This document shows, piece after piece, positions 11,383 to 22,807 of a DNA stretch of 64,000 nucleotides. The notes below the pieces were generated by a model. That model was given only the letters and a program-made list of their open reading frames with translations, had not been told where the DNA came from and did no database searches. This stretch comes from Argyresthia goedartella (taxonomy: Eukaryota > Arthropoda > Insecta > Lepidoptera > Argyresthiidae). The position numbers and the translations under genes are program-made. Location: NCBI GenBank assembly GCA_949825045.1, contig OX463812.1, forward strand, positions 5,378,661 to 5,442,660. Direction: 5' to 3'. The first letter of the stretch is position 1, and each line of letters begins with the position of its first letter.

Positions 11383-11590
11383 GGTTCCGTACCGGTAGGG
11401 TGCTAAACGGGACCCTATACTTAGCCTCCGTTGTCTGTGCGTCTGTCCGCCCGACCCTCCATCAGCGGGCTGTATCTCTAGACCCGTAATAGTTGAAATT
11501 TTCACAAAATGTGTATTTTTTATCAACAAATAATTAACTATAAGAGATTTTATAAATAAAAGGGGTCCTCTTACAAAAGACGTGTTTTAA
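11383..11590 (+). repeat. GGTTCCGTACC-type repeat (R-B, second)
   Basis: Duplicate of 6237-6437, with an 8-base CCGCCCGA variant that copy A lacks. Confidence 0.6.
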
Positions 11591-12158
11591 TACGCCCCGC
11601 AATATACCAAACCATATCATGATTCAATCACAATTTTGCGGCTTACCATATGGTTAAGGTTGCGCGATCTTTATCTTCTGAGTTAGAATCCACGTTTAGA
11701 CATAAGTAATATGATATTATTTTTGTATTATTATTATTTATGTTTTCTTGAACTATGGTATGAACCGATCGTGTGCGTGTGCCTGAACCGCAATTTCCCG
11801 TTTTTTTTTAAATTTCCTGCCGACAACATTGGGACTTACAAAACAAATCGAATCATATAGTACACAAGATTCGGAACGCAACCGCGTACAGAAAAGGATT
11901 GTTTACATTTCGTCGCAAGTAATTTCGTCATAAAAATAGTTTAAAGTGTATTATCCAATCAAATTTTTACGTTAATCAGAGATATACAATTATTTCTCCA
12001 TTGGTGTGTAATCAGCTTTCATCTAGCTGGAGTATTGACTGTGTTATCTTGCTAAACAGTTGTGAAGAAAACGGACAATATTGACTCATCAACGCTTTGA
12101 CAGCCCGGCTCAAGCATTTACGTTCCAAACCACGCAACATCTTACCTAGTGTCAAACA

Positions 12159-13283
12159 ATGATTTCGTGCAATGCCTGCGCGAAGCCTTTCGATGAAGAT
12201 GGCTATGTTGACCTGAGTTGCTGTAAGTGCTCTGCAGCCTACAATTGCGAGTGCTTGTATATGAGCGTACAGGACTTCAATGAGCTGCTGAGTAATAAAA
12301 AATCATGGATATGTCCGGAATGTTGCAGAGGACTCCGGAAAAATAACAATGACCAGACTCCTGTACGCCATCAAGCGCATGACGGTTCTACCAGCTCACT
12401 GGACACAAACTGGGTCAACAAGGGTCCCAGGGGATCTTCAGGATGTAACAAAAAAGGTGATAGAACTGTCGGCGACTTTGGGGAATCTTCCTCGCAACAA
12501 GACTTAAGAGGCATTGTACAGTCAGAGTTGCGTACTTTTCTGGAAAAGGAGCTTGTCGGCGTTATTAAGACTACCATGAGCAGGGAATTCAACAGTCTCA
12601 AGAAGGAGCTTAAAGAAATGAAGGAGGAAGTCACAGGTATAAAAGAAGCAATAGATTTTTTCAATACACAATTTGAAGAGTTGAAAGAGGACTCTAAAAA
12701 GAGAACTGTACAGATTGCTGAGCTGCAGAAAGAAAATGAAACCCTGAAGTTTACTACGAGAGACCTGCACATTCGTGTTATGAAAATGGAGCAACACGCT
12801 CGAGCTGCAAACATCGAGGTCCAATGCGTCCCAGAATTCAAGTCTGAAAACCCGGTAGTACTTATCCAGCAATTAGCAAAAGTTGTATCGTGCGACATCA
12901 ATGCGAGTGACATACATCTCTGCACCAGGATTGCTAAATCAAAACAGGACAGCCTACGTCCTCGCTCCATTGTAGCGAAGCTTGCCACTCCGCTTCTGCG
13001 CGACTCCTTGATAGCAGCTGTTAAGACCTACAACAAAGCCAACCCGAAGGACAAGCTTGGCTCCCATCATCTTGGTATAGCAGGAGACAAGAAGGATGTA
13101 TTCGTCTCAGAACATCTATCCCCATCAAACCGAGAACTACAGATTTTGACTAGACTTAAAGCCAAAGCAACCGACTTCAAGTTTGTATGGGTCAGCAGGG
13201 GTCGTATTTTGGCTAGGAAAACAAGCACGTCTAAAATATTGTGGATCAAAGATAAAGATTGTATTGATAAATTGGTGGTGTAA
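12159..13283 (+). CDS. LINE L1 ORF1 protein with PHD-like finger
   Basis: This open frame of 374 aa encodes the RNA-binding/chaperone protein of the LINE. Residues 4-56 form a PHD-like zinc finger (CNAC...CCKC...YNCECL...WICPECC); the usual His is Asn (residue 29), so zinc binding at that site may be altered. Residues 120-200 are a coiled coil rich in K, E and L, probably for trimer formation. Residues 205-330 resemble the RRM-like core of L1/CR1 ORF1 proteins (EQHARAANIEV and RPRSIVAKL). The first ATG after the leader is used. No stop or frameshift is seen, unlike ORF2 downstream. Confidence 0.85.
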   Translation: MISCNACAKPFDEDGYVDLSCCKCSAAYNCECLYMSVQDFNELLSNKKSWICPECCRGLRKNNNDQTPVRHQAHDGSTSSLDTNWVNKGPRGSSGCNKKGDRTVGDFGESSSQQDLRGIVQSELRTFLEKELVGVIKTTMSREFNSLKKELKEMKEEVTGIKEAIDFFNTQFEELKEDSKKRTVQIAELQKENETLKFTTRDLHIRVMKMEQHARAANIEVQCVPEFKSENPVVLIQQLAKVVSCDINASDIHLCTRIAKSKQDSLRPRSIVAKLATPLLRDSLIAAVKTYNKANPKDKLGSHHLGIAGDKKDVFVSEHLSPSNRELQILTRLKAKATDFKFVWVSRGRILARKTSTSKILWIKDKDCIDKLVV

Positions 13284-13324
13284 TAGCTTGCACCATAAAT
13301 TTATCAACACATGTAATGTATATT

Positions 13325-16239
13325 AAGCTGTACACTATACAAACTATTATAAAGAGCTTGAACTAATTTGTGTATATCAAAACGTTCGAGGATTAAATAC
13401 AAAAACACATGATTTCATTAAGAATTTAATCCTGAATAACTTTGATATTATTGCTATTACCGAGACTTGGATTCAGAGTGGTGTTGCCGATCATGAGTTG
13501 TTTGACGATCGATATAAAGTCTATAGATGCGATAGAAATCTTGACCGTCCTGGAGCTAAGTTGGGTGGGGGTGGCGTAATGATCGCAATAAAAAATAACA
13601 TTAAATCTGATTTAATACAATGTCAAAATAATAGTAATTTTGAAGCCATATGGATAATAATTGAACACAGGCACGATAAACAGGTGAAAAAGATTAGCAT
13701 CTGTGTGACATATATTCCTTCGCCACTGAAACGTGGTGACTTTGAGCAGTTTATTGAACATGCAAATAACATACTCACGGAGAGGGCGGACCTATCTGGG
13801 ATTGTGATTATGGGTGATCTCAATCTAAAAGACATACAATGGCAACCAATTCCAGATTAACCTGAACGTCAGTCTCCTGTAGGTAACGGTGCCCTTTTTA
13901 ACACTATTTCTGAATTCATGTCCTTTCATAACCTTGATCAATTTAATGCAGTAAAAAACAGTAATGACAGAATACTCGATTTGATACTGTCCAATGTCAA
14001 TAAAACAAATGTAGCTCACTTTCCGGACGGACTCAGCACAGTCGACCCTCATCACCCACCTTTAGAGTTTGTATTGAAACTGTCTAGCGATACTACCTTG
14101 CCGACAAACTCAACACCTTGACTAAATTTCCACAAAGCTGACTACACAGAAATTATCAACGATCTCAACATGGTCAATTGGGATGAGGTCTTCCACAATT
14201 GTCGCGATGTGAACGAGGTGTTGGATACGCTGTACGAAAAGCTAAACATAGCTATTAAAAAGTATGTCCCTCTAACTAAACCGCGGAAATATAACTTCCC
14301 ACCTTGGTTCACATCAGGTCTAATCAGGCTACACAACGAAAAAAATAAAATCAGATTAATAGTAAAGAAATTCCATAATCCCATAGACAAACTTACATTG
14401 GATATGTTAAAGAAAAGATGTGATCGACAAATAACTGTTAGCTACACTGAATATATGAAAAAGATTGAACAAAGCATTAGAGACAACCCTAAATACTTCT
14501 GGGCATATATAAAGCAGAGGAGGGAGAACAGAAGCGAACTTCCCTCGACTATGAAACTAAACTCCGAAAAAGGTCATGGTAGCAAGGAGATCAGTGAACT
14601 TTTTGCTAAAAACTTCGCTTCTATATGTGTGTATGACTCGGAGCCGCCAGCCTTAATTTGTAAACCTGCAGATTCTACAGTCTATATCCCTCTGTCAGCT
14701 ATATCAATTAACGAGTTTAGTGTTCGAAGAAACTTGAAAAAACTCGACCAGGCCAAGGGCGCTGGCTCAGACAATATACCACCCTTATTTGTGAAGCGTT
14801 GTGCTGATGTGCTATCATGGCCGTTGACTATCATATACAATACCTCGTTAAAATCAGGGATTTTCCCCTCCCAGTGGAAGATAGGGAAAATTGTACCGAT
14901 ACCTAAAGAAGGTATCAGCATGGACGTCAAGATGTACAGACCTATCACGATACTCCCCGTCTTCGCAAAACTATTTGAAACTCTTATATACCCATGTCTG
15001 AACAAGCATGTCTTCCACCAGATTTCCGACAGACAACACGGTTTCTTGCAGGGCAGATCTACTAACTCAAACCTGGTCGCGTTCACCGATCGTCTCGTTA
15101 GTTTTGTGGATAAGCGCATACAGGTGGATGCAGTGTATACTGACTTTAGTAAAGCGTTCGACAAGGTCGACTTTGACATACTCATTCACAAACTTAAAAG
15201 TTACGGTATCAATGTTGGAATGGAAACGATCGTATTTATTAGGACGAAGTTCCTACGTGGTGGTCAACGGCGCGAAATCTGCATTGCTTAGCGCAAAATC
15301 AGGTGTTCCGCAGGGGTCGCATCTCGGTCCTTTTCTGTTCGTCGTGTTTATTAACGATATTGTAGACTGCTTCGAGGACGCAGAGCCATACTTGTTTGCT
15401 GATGACTTAAAAATAATTAAAACCATTTCTAGTAATGCAGATATAGATCGGTTACAGCAAGACATTGGCAGACTATGCCAGTCGTGTACGAGCAACAGGA
15501 TGGAGCTCAATCCCAATAAGTGTTACCACATATCTTTTACCCGTAACATCAGAATCATCCTGGCGCAGTACAATATTAACGGTACTTGCCTCGAACGAGT
15601 TAATGCCATTCGCGACCTCGGTGTGTTGATGGACAGCAAGCTCAACTTTACTCCTCACATATGCATATAAAAAAATCATTAAAAATGCTGGGATTTATCA
15701 TGAGAGCCTCCAAGCCCTTCAGGAATACCAGCACAAAAATACTGCTATTCAACACGTTAGTTAGATCTAATCAGGAGTATTGCTGTCAGGTGTGGAGTCC
15801 GTTCTATCAGGTTCACAAAGATAATTTGGAAAGAGTCCAAAAGAGATTTCTTTGCTACCTAGCAAATTCCACTCTTAGTCCCTTAGAACTTCGGTCCTAC
15901 ACAGAACGACTGAATCACTTCAAAATTACACCTTTTACCGTTAGAAGGAAAGTTCTTGATCTGAAATTCATGCAAAAGGTGCTAAACGGACAAATAGACT
16001 GTCAGCAGATACTGGACTCGTTCAGTATCTCGGTGCCGAGTAGACTTCCACGCCGCGGTACCTACAAACTGTTCAGAGAGCGTCCATGAAAAACAAACCC
16101 TGGCATAAACTCGCCCTCCACCAGAATGATACGCCTGTACAATACACTGCATAAAAGTCAAACCACAGACATCGATGTATACCATGATAAGTTTCATACT
16201 TTCCGATCTAAGCTTGATTCCCACCTAACTTCGAACTAA
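13325..16239 (+). pseudogene. LINE L1 ORF2, endonuclease-reverse transcriptase (broken)
   Basis: It would nick target DNA and copy the LINE RNA. An APE-type endonuclease opens the ORF (QNVRGLN near 13383, ITETW near 13458, GDLNLK near 13812). The reverse transcriptase follows: TDFSKAFDKVD (motif A, near 15138), GVPQGSHLGP (15302) and FADD (near 15397). Lesions are in-frame TAA 13858-13860, TGA 14119-14121, a frameshift near 15215, another near 15662, and TGA 16087-16089, after which the C-terminal tail reads on to TAA at 16237-16239. The frames before and after each stop match, so it was one long ORF until recently. Confidence 0.88.
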
Positions 16240-16551
16240 ACTAAATTAAATTGAATTGAATTATTATAAAAATCAAACAGAAATGTATTTAGATAGGCAC
16301 CTATATTAAATTAATTTAAACTTAACTTAAATAATTAAATAATATTTGTAATGTAATTAATTAATTGTAATAATTATATCACTCAGAACTTGTTATATAC
16401 TAATGAACTAATGCTTTGAACTGTATTTTAATGCAAACTGTGTTTGCCTATAAGTGGAAAAGCATCTAAAAAGTAAAAAAAATTAATAATTAAGTAAATA
16501 TGTATTGTCCGTTGGCGGACCTGAACCAATAAAATAAAAAATAAAAATAAA

Positions 16552-17557
16552 GATGGCGGGCTAAACCAAGACCATTTATTATTTTATATTGCCATAGCAA
16601 CTACAAAATATTAGTTGGTATATTTTCAACGTACGAGTCAAATAACTTTATCGACTTTACATATATGGACTTGTCATACTTAGTTATTCAGAGAGTAGTG
16701 TTGACTCGTCTTCAAAGATAGTGGGGTAAGGGCTACGTAATTTCTTCAGTACTGGGTGGCTGACGCAATTTGTGCCCGTGTTTATCTGGTAATGAAAGCC
16801 TCTTTTTACCATTGGAATAAATTCCCGATTCCCTTTTATGAGTTCATGACACGACGTCACATGAATAATAGGCATTTGTGAAAAGATCTGTCTGTGTTAC
16901 ATAATTTGACAGAATGAATGTGGATGAAGAGTATGCTGTGTTTCAATGCTTTCACTGATTCTCATGTCATATTTCACTCATGTCACGTCTAAACATACCG
17001 TTACTTTAATCCATCAGGTTTATTGGAATTCTTCGACAAGGGGTTGTGTTTTTGGCGTATGTCCCTGAAATTCCATGTTCACCTCGGCTCCTAATGATAC
17101 TCCTCACCACTTGCATATAATTATGGAATAACATAGGTATCAATCAATCAATTAAATGTCTTTATTACTGTAGATACTAACATATACTTAGCAGTCATCA
17201 TTTTTTGCCTCTTATCTACATTGGACCGCTGTGGCAGAAGAAGGGCATAAAAAATCCTACAGATTGATATTTTGATCTCTGTTAAACATTGGTTGGGCTT
17301 AACTAATACAAATATTACAATATGAATTATTATAATTAATAAGCAGGAATAAATAATTACAAAATTATTAACAGCTAGGCCTGTGTTGAGCCAGATTAAC
17401 CCCATACAGTCCCGTCATTTAAGTAATCTTGAACATTGTTATATCCCTTTTTTGACAAAGTCGCTTAAACATGGTTTTAAAATTACTCAAAAGGCAATTT
17501 CAAGATCTCGACAGGTAAGTTGTAGAGAATTCACTGACCCTTGAAAGAACTGCTAAC
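16552..17557. repeat. Block D1, direct repeat of D2
   Basis: This 1.0 kb block starts GATGGCGGGCT and is repeated at 21302-22318 with scattered substitutions. The two copies flank R copy C. The left 590 bases have no recognised content. The right 400 bases are the 3' end of a minus-strand LINE. Confidence 0.85.
17140..17557 (-). pseudogene. LINE 3' end fragment in D1
   Basis: On the minus strand it carries the typical last residues of a Jockey/CR1-type ORF2 (KKGYNNVQDYLND, near 17415-17455), then a 3' UTR ending in tandem TTGA units (17140-17155). It is truncated on the 5' side where R copy C begins and has lost its frame upstream (TAA near 17466). Confidence 0.7.
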
Positions 17558-17558
17558 A

Positions 17559-17714
17559 TGTTACAGCCAGTTGCAATAACAATCTTTATATTTTAAAGCC
17601 TGATAGTTCCATAAAATTTTACTAATAGCACGGTAGTGGTTTGCTTTAAAATTTAAAGATTGCTTTTGTAACTGGATGGTCAACAGCTGGCTGATTAACG
17701 CCGATTATGTAACA
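17559..17714. repeat. MITE-like foldback in R copy C
   Basis: Matches 8126-8281 closely. Its left flank is block D, not the Tc1 spacer. Confidence 0.7.
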
Positions 17715-17951
17715 ATATTAAAAATGTCATAGATACCGGTATCCGAGTTATTATAAATATCAGTCCCGTCTCCATCTGCAACGTCCATCACGATGTTTAG
17801 TTAGTACTCAATACATAGACCCGTAAACGGAAATAATGGATAATCCCGGAGCTATTAATGGGATTCCGTATGAAACGAATTTGATCAGAGCAGCTATATG
17901 TTTGTTCAGCTAATTTGTACAAAGGAGTGAAAAATGAAGTCGCTCTGTTCA

Positions 17952-18205
17952 AATCATAATCATCATAATCATATCTTGGACACCATTTACACACATTGAT
18001 CTAACCCCAAACTAGGAATCCCTCTATCTTGGGTACTAGACAACGATACACATACTTATATAGATGAATATTATACTTAGTTAGATAAACAACCATGACT
18101 AGCGTACAAACATCCGTTCTCATCAAAGAAATATTTGCCCCACCGGAACTCGAACCCGGGACCCTTGGCTTCGTAGGCAGCGTCACTGCTGATTGGGCCA
18201 TTCGG
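17952..18205 (-). repeat. tRNA-derived SINE in R copy C
   Basis: Same insertion as in copies A and B. The B box is GGTTCGAGTTC. Confidence 0.78.
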
Positions 18206-19801
18206 TTTCATAGTGAAAGTTGTTCTTGAATGAAGAGCTCTATCACTAGCTCCGGGGGCTTTCCATTGTTTACGGGTTTCTTTGTATATTATCCTCTTAC
18301 AGAAGAACTCCGTGAATTGTTATTTTTCATATTTACATGCGAAAATATTCATCCGGCATGTAAGTAGTCAACTCAAGTAGTAGTCACTTCTGACTGAATA
18401 TTTTCCTCCAGGTTTTCCTATCAATTTTATGTTACCACACTTGCTGCTGGCGTGGAGCTCGGATGGATATTCAGGTTGATTGGATTCCATTCCAGTGAGT
18501 AGAATTTGGAACAAATATCACCGGATTGGTCTTCCGAATTTAATACTCTGCTAAAAAGTCTTTCATTTGTTGCGAGGCACCATCTGCGGAAAGAAAAATA
18601 ATCACGATAAATGCAAACTAAACCCATGCGTGTGTGAGTTGGTAGAGCGGTGCAGAGCTCTATTCAAGTATCTTATGACAAATTTCAAAGGAATCAGGAA
18701 TTTGCTTTAAATAACAGCTCGTATGAAATAATCACGTTCTGTTAGCCTTAACATCATTCTGACATCTAGGAATTTCAATCGCATTTGGATCAGTAGCCTG
18801 TTCATGTCTGTCTGATGACTTTAAATTAATGAATAGCGACTACTTTAAAAGTTGTCTGATAAAGTGGCTACGACTATAATGTTTTTATTGCAATTAAGAA
18901 CATTTCGACTATAAGAAATAACATTTTTGCAAAAAATTAGGACATTGTAAATTTAAATTATATAAATGGTAATTTATTTTGAAAAATATTTACATCAATA
19001 GTGCGCTATTTTATCAATTAATATCTAAGAACTATTATAGCTTTGCATGCTTATACATAAGCTGAAACCACAGCCCATATTTAAATGTTATCAAGCAAAT
19101 TAATTTCATTTAATTTCATGTCAGAATTACATGAACAGTTTTCTGATTGGTCAAACAACAATTTAAAGTTTGCAAATATCATTAATGACATAAATTTGCA
19201 ATATATTGCAGTAGACATTTCTAGACATATGTATTTCATTGAACTGTCTTTTATTGCGACTTTGCTTGTTGATGCGATGTTGTTATTGGTCAATTTTTCA
19301 AGAAAGCGATTGAAATTCCTGCATGTCATAATTACATGATAAGGCTAGTAGATTGGCCAAACGGCAATTTAATGTTAGCGTATATTCTTATATAAATAGT
19401 TCAAAATAAGAATTTGAAATGGAATGCGATATGAATTCCAAGCTATACGATGGGTGATGGTACATGCCATGCCAACGGACCCCGCTCAGAAGTTTCGAGA
19501 ACTGAACAACACATCCCTCCTGCACCTCTCCAACACCGCAATACAGAATGCACACATTACAAGCAAGACTGAGCCACAATACGTTCACCGTACACGGAAA
19601 AGAATACATGCTGAAAAAGCTTGTATTTCAGCAGAAGAATATGAGCATGGATAGTGGTTCCAATTCTATTTGTTCTAATCTGAGGTGCCGATAGATCTCG
19701 GTGGGTTAGTTTATCTGACTTATTCCCAGGGCCGGATTTACAACATTGGGGCCCGTAGCCAATGCAAATCTCTGCCTGGCCCACTAACCTTTTCTCTTTT
19801 A

Positions 19802-20500
19802 GGGGTCCGTACCCGAAGGGTGGCAAACGGGACCCTATTACTAAACCTCCGCTGTCCGTCTGTCCGTCCGTCCGTCACCGGGCTCTATCGGATCAACCAA
19901 AATAGGTAGAGAGCTGAAATTTTTACAGAATTTTCAAGAAATATTTGCCGCAAAAGCAACAAATAATGAAACATGCCGATATTCTAGAATTTAAATAAGT
20001 ACCTATAGAATAAATTATTGGTATGGCCATTTTCTTAGCCATTTTGTTTTAATTGTTTATGGGTCAAAATGGACTCTCCCGATCTTATCGGAAAAGATTT
20101 TTAATTGCAGGTATTGAGTTTTGTGCTTAGTTATTTGCCATTATATGATTAACTTATTTAAATTAATTAAATTTTAATAAATAATATTAAGTTTTTTATA
20201 TTTGATTTGATTTCTGTAAATAAGTTACTCGATTTATATCCACTTCCGGTTTCAATGAGCAAAGAGTTTCGTTAATCTGAGAACATAGTTTAATACTTAC
20301 ATACTACATACACAAAACTATTTTTCAATGTTTCGATGGCCTTGAATGTAGTCCAAACTAGTATTTAATATTTTATTTTTAAAAATTAAATAGGTATATG
20401 TACACGTACAAAAGAATGTCATTTTACGTTTTTCCGTGTACAATGGTATGGAACCCTTTATGTGCGGGTCCGATGTCCTACTCGCACTTGCCCGGTTTTA
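19802..20500 (+). repeat. GGTCCGTACC-type repeat (R-C, first)
   Basis: Duplicate of 10369-11066. Confidence 0.65.
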
Positions 20501-20815
20501 TTCTTTTACTACCTCCTGAGATATATTTTTGGCACGATAACCAGCTGGTGCCCGGGACCTCGTTTGCTAGTAGTACAAGGACTTCGGGATTATCATTTAC
20601 CGAGACAATAGATACCAATTTGTATCGATGAATCATTTTATTTTGACTCCTGAATGGGGGCTCCTAGACAATCAGTTGTCTACTCTGTCTATTGGATAAT
20701 CCGACTCTGCTTGATCCTGCGGGAGAAGTTACTTGTGGGCAAACTGCAGCGCTCGAAATATCTGTTTTAGATATTATCTAGGTAGGCATCAAATCTCTTT
20801 GAACTCCATTTTTAT

Positions 20816-21022
20816 GGTTCCGTACCGGTAGGGTGCTAAACGGGACCCTATACTTAGCCTCCGTTGTCTGTGCGTCTGTCCGCCCGACCCTCCATCAGCG
20901 GGCTGTATCTCTTGACCCGTAATAGTTGAAATTTTCACAAAATGTGTATTTTTTATCAACAAATAATTAACTACAAAAGATTTTATAAATTAAAGGGGTC
21001 CTCTTACAAAAGACGTGTTTTA
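20816..21022 (+). repeat. GGTTCCGTACC-type repeat (R-C, second)
   Basis: Duplicate of 11383-11590. Confidence 0.6.
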
Positions 21023-21301
21023 ATACCCCCCGCAATATACCAAACCTTATCATGATTCAATCATAATTTTGCGGCTTACCACATGGTTAAGGTTGCGCGC
21101 TCTTTATCTTCTGAGTTAGAATCCACGTTTAGACATAAGTAATATTATATTATTTTTGTTTTTATTATTATTTAAGTTTTTTTGAGCTATGGTATGAACC
21201 GATCGTGTGCGAGCCCGAACCGCAATTTCCCGATTTTTTTTAATTTCCTGCCGACAACATTGGGACTTACAAAACAAATCGAATCATATAGTACACAAAA
21301 T

Positions 21302-22318
21302 GGCGGGCTAGATCAAGACTATTTATTATTTTATATTGCCATAGCAACTACAATATATTTGTTGGTATATTTTCAACGTACGAATACGAGTCAAATAACT
21401 TTATCGACTTTACATATATGGACTTGTCATACCTAGTTATTCAGAGAGTAGTGTTGACTCGTCTTCATAGATAGTGGGGTAGGGGCTACGTAATTTCTTC
21501 AGTACTGGGTGGCTGACGCTATTTGTGCCCGTGTTTATCTGGTAATGAAAGCCTCTTTTTACCATTGGAATAAATTCCCGATTCCCTTTTATGAGTTCAT
21601 GACAGGACGTCACATGAATAATAGGCTTTTGTGAAAAGATCTGTCTGTGTTACATAATTTGACAGAATGATTGTGGATGAAGAGTAGGTATGCTGTGTTT
21701 CAATGCTTTCACTGATTCTCATGTCACATTTCACTCATGTCACGTCTAAACATACCTTTACTTTAATCCATCAGATTTATTGAAATTCTTCGACCAGGGG
21801 TTGTGTTTTTGGCGTGTGTCCCTGAAATTCCATGTTCACCTCGGCTCCTAATGATACTCCTCACCACTTGCATATAATTATGGAATAACATAGGTATCAA
21901 TCAATCAATTAAATGTCTTTATTACTGTAGATACTAACATATACTTAGCAGTTATCATTTTTTTTCTTATCTACATTGGACCGCTGTGGGAAAAGAAGGG
22001 CGTAAAAAATCCTACAGATTGATTTTTTGATCTCTTTTAAATATTGGTTGGGCTTAACTAATACAAATATTACAATATTAATTATTATAATTAATAAGCA
22101 GGAATAAATAATTACAAAATTATTAACAGCTAGGTCTGTATTGAGCCAGATTAACCCCATACAGTCCCGTCATTTAAGTAATCTTGAACATTGTTATATC
22201 CCTTTTTCGACAAAGTCGCTTTAACATGGTTTTTAAATTACTCAAAAGGCAATTTCAAGATCTCGACAGGTAATTTGTTGTTGTAGATAATTCACTGACC
22301 CTTGAAAGAACTACTAAC
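21302..22318. repeat. Block D2, direct repeat of D1
   Basis: It matches D1 to the shared CTNCTAAC. D1 then jumps to the MITE of R copy C, whereas D2 continues into unduplicated sequence, so D2 keeps the original right flank. Confidence 0.85.
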
Positions 22319-22370
22319 CTTCACGAGTAACCAGGGCGGAACTAGTCTGTTATTATTTCTTAGGTTAACA
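21897..22370 (-). pseudogene. LINE ORF2 C-terminus and 3' UTR in D2
   Basis: This is the same fragment as in D1 but longer at its 5' side. The minus-strand reading LPPW..(stop), YNNKLPVEI, FKNHVKATLSKKGYNNVQ and DYLNDGTVWG is the end of a Jockey/CR1-type reverse-transcriptase ORF, with two internal stops. The 3' UTR ends with TTGA repeats at 21897-21910. Confidence 0.72.
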
Positions 22371-22662
22371 TCACAGCTATCGCTAAGTTTGTATGGATGT
22401 TGAATATTGCAAGGTTCTTGCGTACATATATTATATTTCAGTGGATCAGTGGGGGGGACGCGGACGCGCACGGAAGTGTTTTTGCGTTGCTCTTATGTTT
22501 TTATTCAAAAGTCATAGAAATTGTGAATTTTCCATACCAAAACTCATACTAAAGTACTGCTTAATAGCTCGCCAAAGTGTTAGTGATGTATTTAAAACCT
22601 GACAATATCAAACAATTGTGATTTCTTAGCATTTAAAGTGAACACAGAAAACAGCCATAATG
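22371..22662. other. Unassigned stretch before L2
   Basis: It has a G-run (GTGGGGGGGACGCGGACGCG, near 22449) and no family match. A 69-codon open frame here looks like chance. Confidence 0.4.
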
Positions 22663-22807
22663 GCTCAAGTCGAGTGACTCACGCCGCACTCAGCTGCTTT
22701 CGTCGACGCGCTGATAATTGTATCTACCTACCTGCGCAGTGAGTAAATCAACGATCGAATCAATCAATAACGATTTATTGCATACTTTATCATCAAATTG
22801 AGCTAAG

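Larger units (their letters stand above)
8126..12064. repeat. R block, copy B
   Basis: It runs from the MITE's TGTTACAG to TTGTG at 12060-12064, where LINE L1 begins. It lacks the 1.34 kb insertion and the palindrome of copy A. Sub-elements: MITE 8126-8281, SINE 8519-8772 (minus), GGTCCGTACC repeats 10369-11066 and 11383-11590. Of the three it is the most complete at its right end. Confidence 0.85.
12065..16551 (+). mobile_element. LINE L1 (CR1/Jockey-type), nearly full length
   Basis: It is a non-LTR retrotransposon with a short 5' leader (12065-12158), ORF1 (12159-13283), ORF2 (about 13325-16239, broken) and an AT-rich 3' UTR ending in an A-rich AATAAA-like tail (16528-16551). It begins directly after the TTGTG that ends R copy B and ends against block D1. 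It is absent from the second R-D unit (copy C/D2). Confidence 0.82.
17559..21301. repeat. R block, copy C
   Basis: It starts exactly at the MITE end TGTTACAG, next to D1. It matches copy B better than copy A. Its right end stops at the AAGAT-like site (AAAAT, 21297-21301), about 195 bp short of copy B's end, and continues straight into D2. Sub-elements: MITE 17559-17714, SINE 17952-18205 (minus), GGTCCGTACC repeats 19802-20500 and 20816-21022. Confidence 0.85.

Noticed and set aside
12371..12988. 205-codon minus-strand ORF
   Set aside because: It is opposite L1 ORF1, whose plus-strand frame has clear PHD and coiled-coil features.
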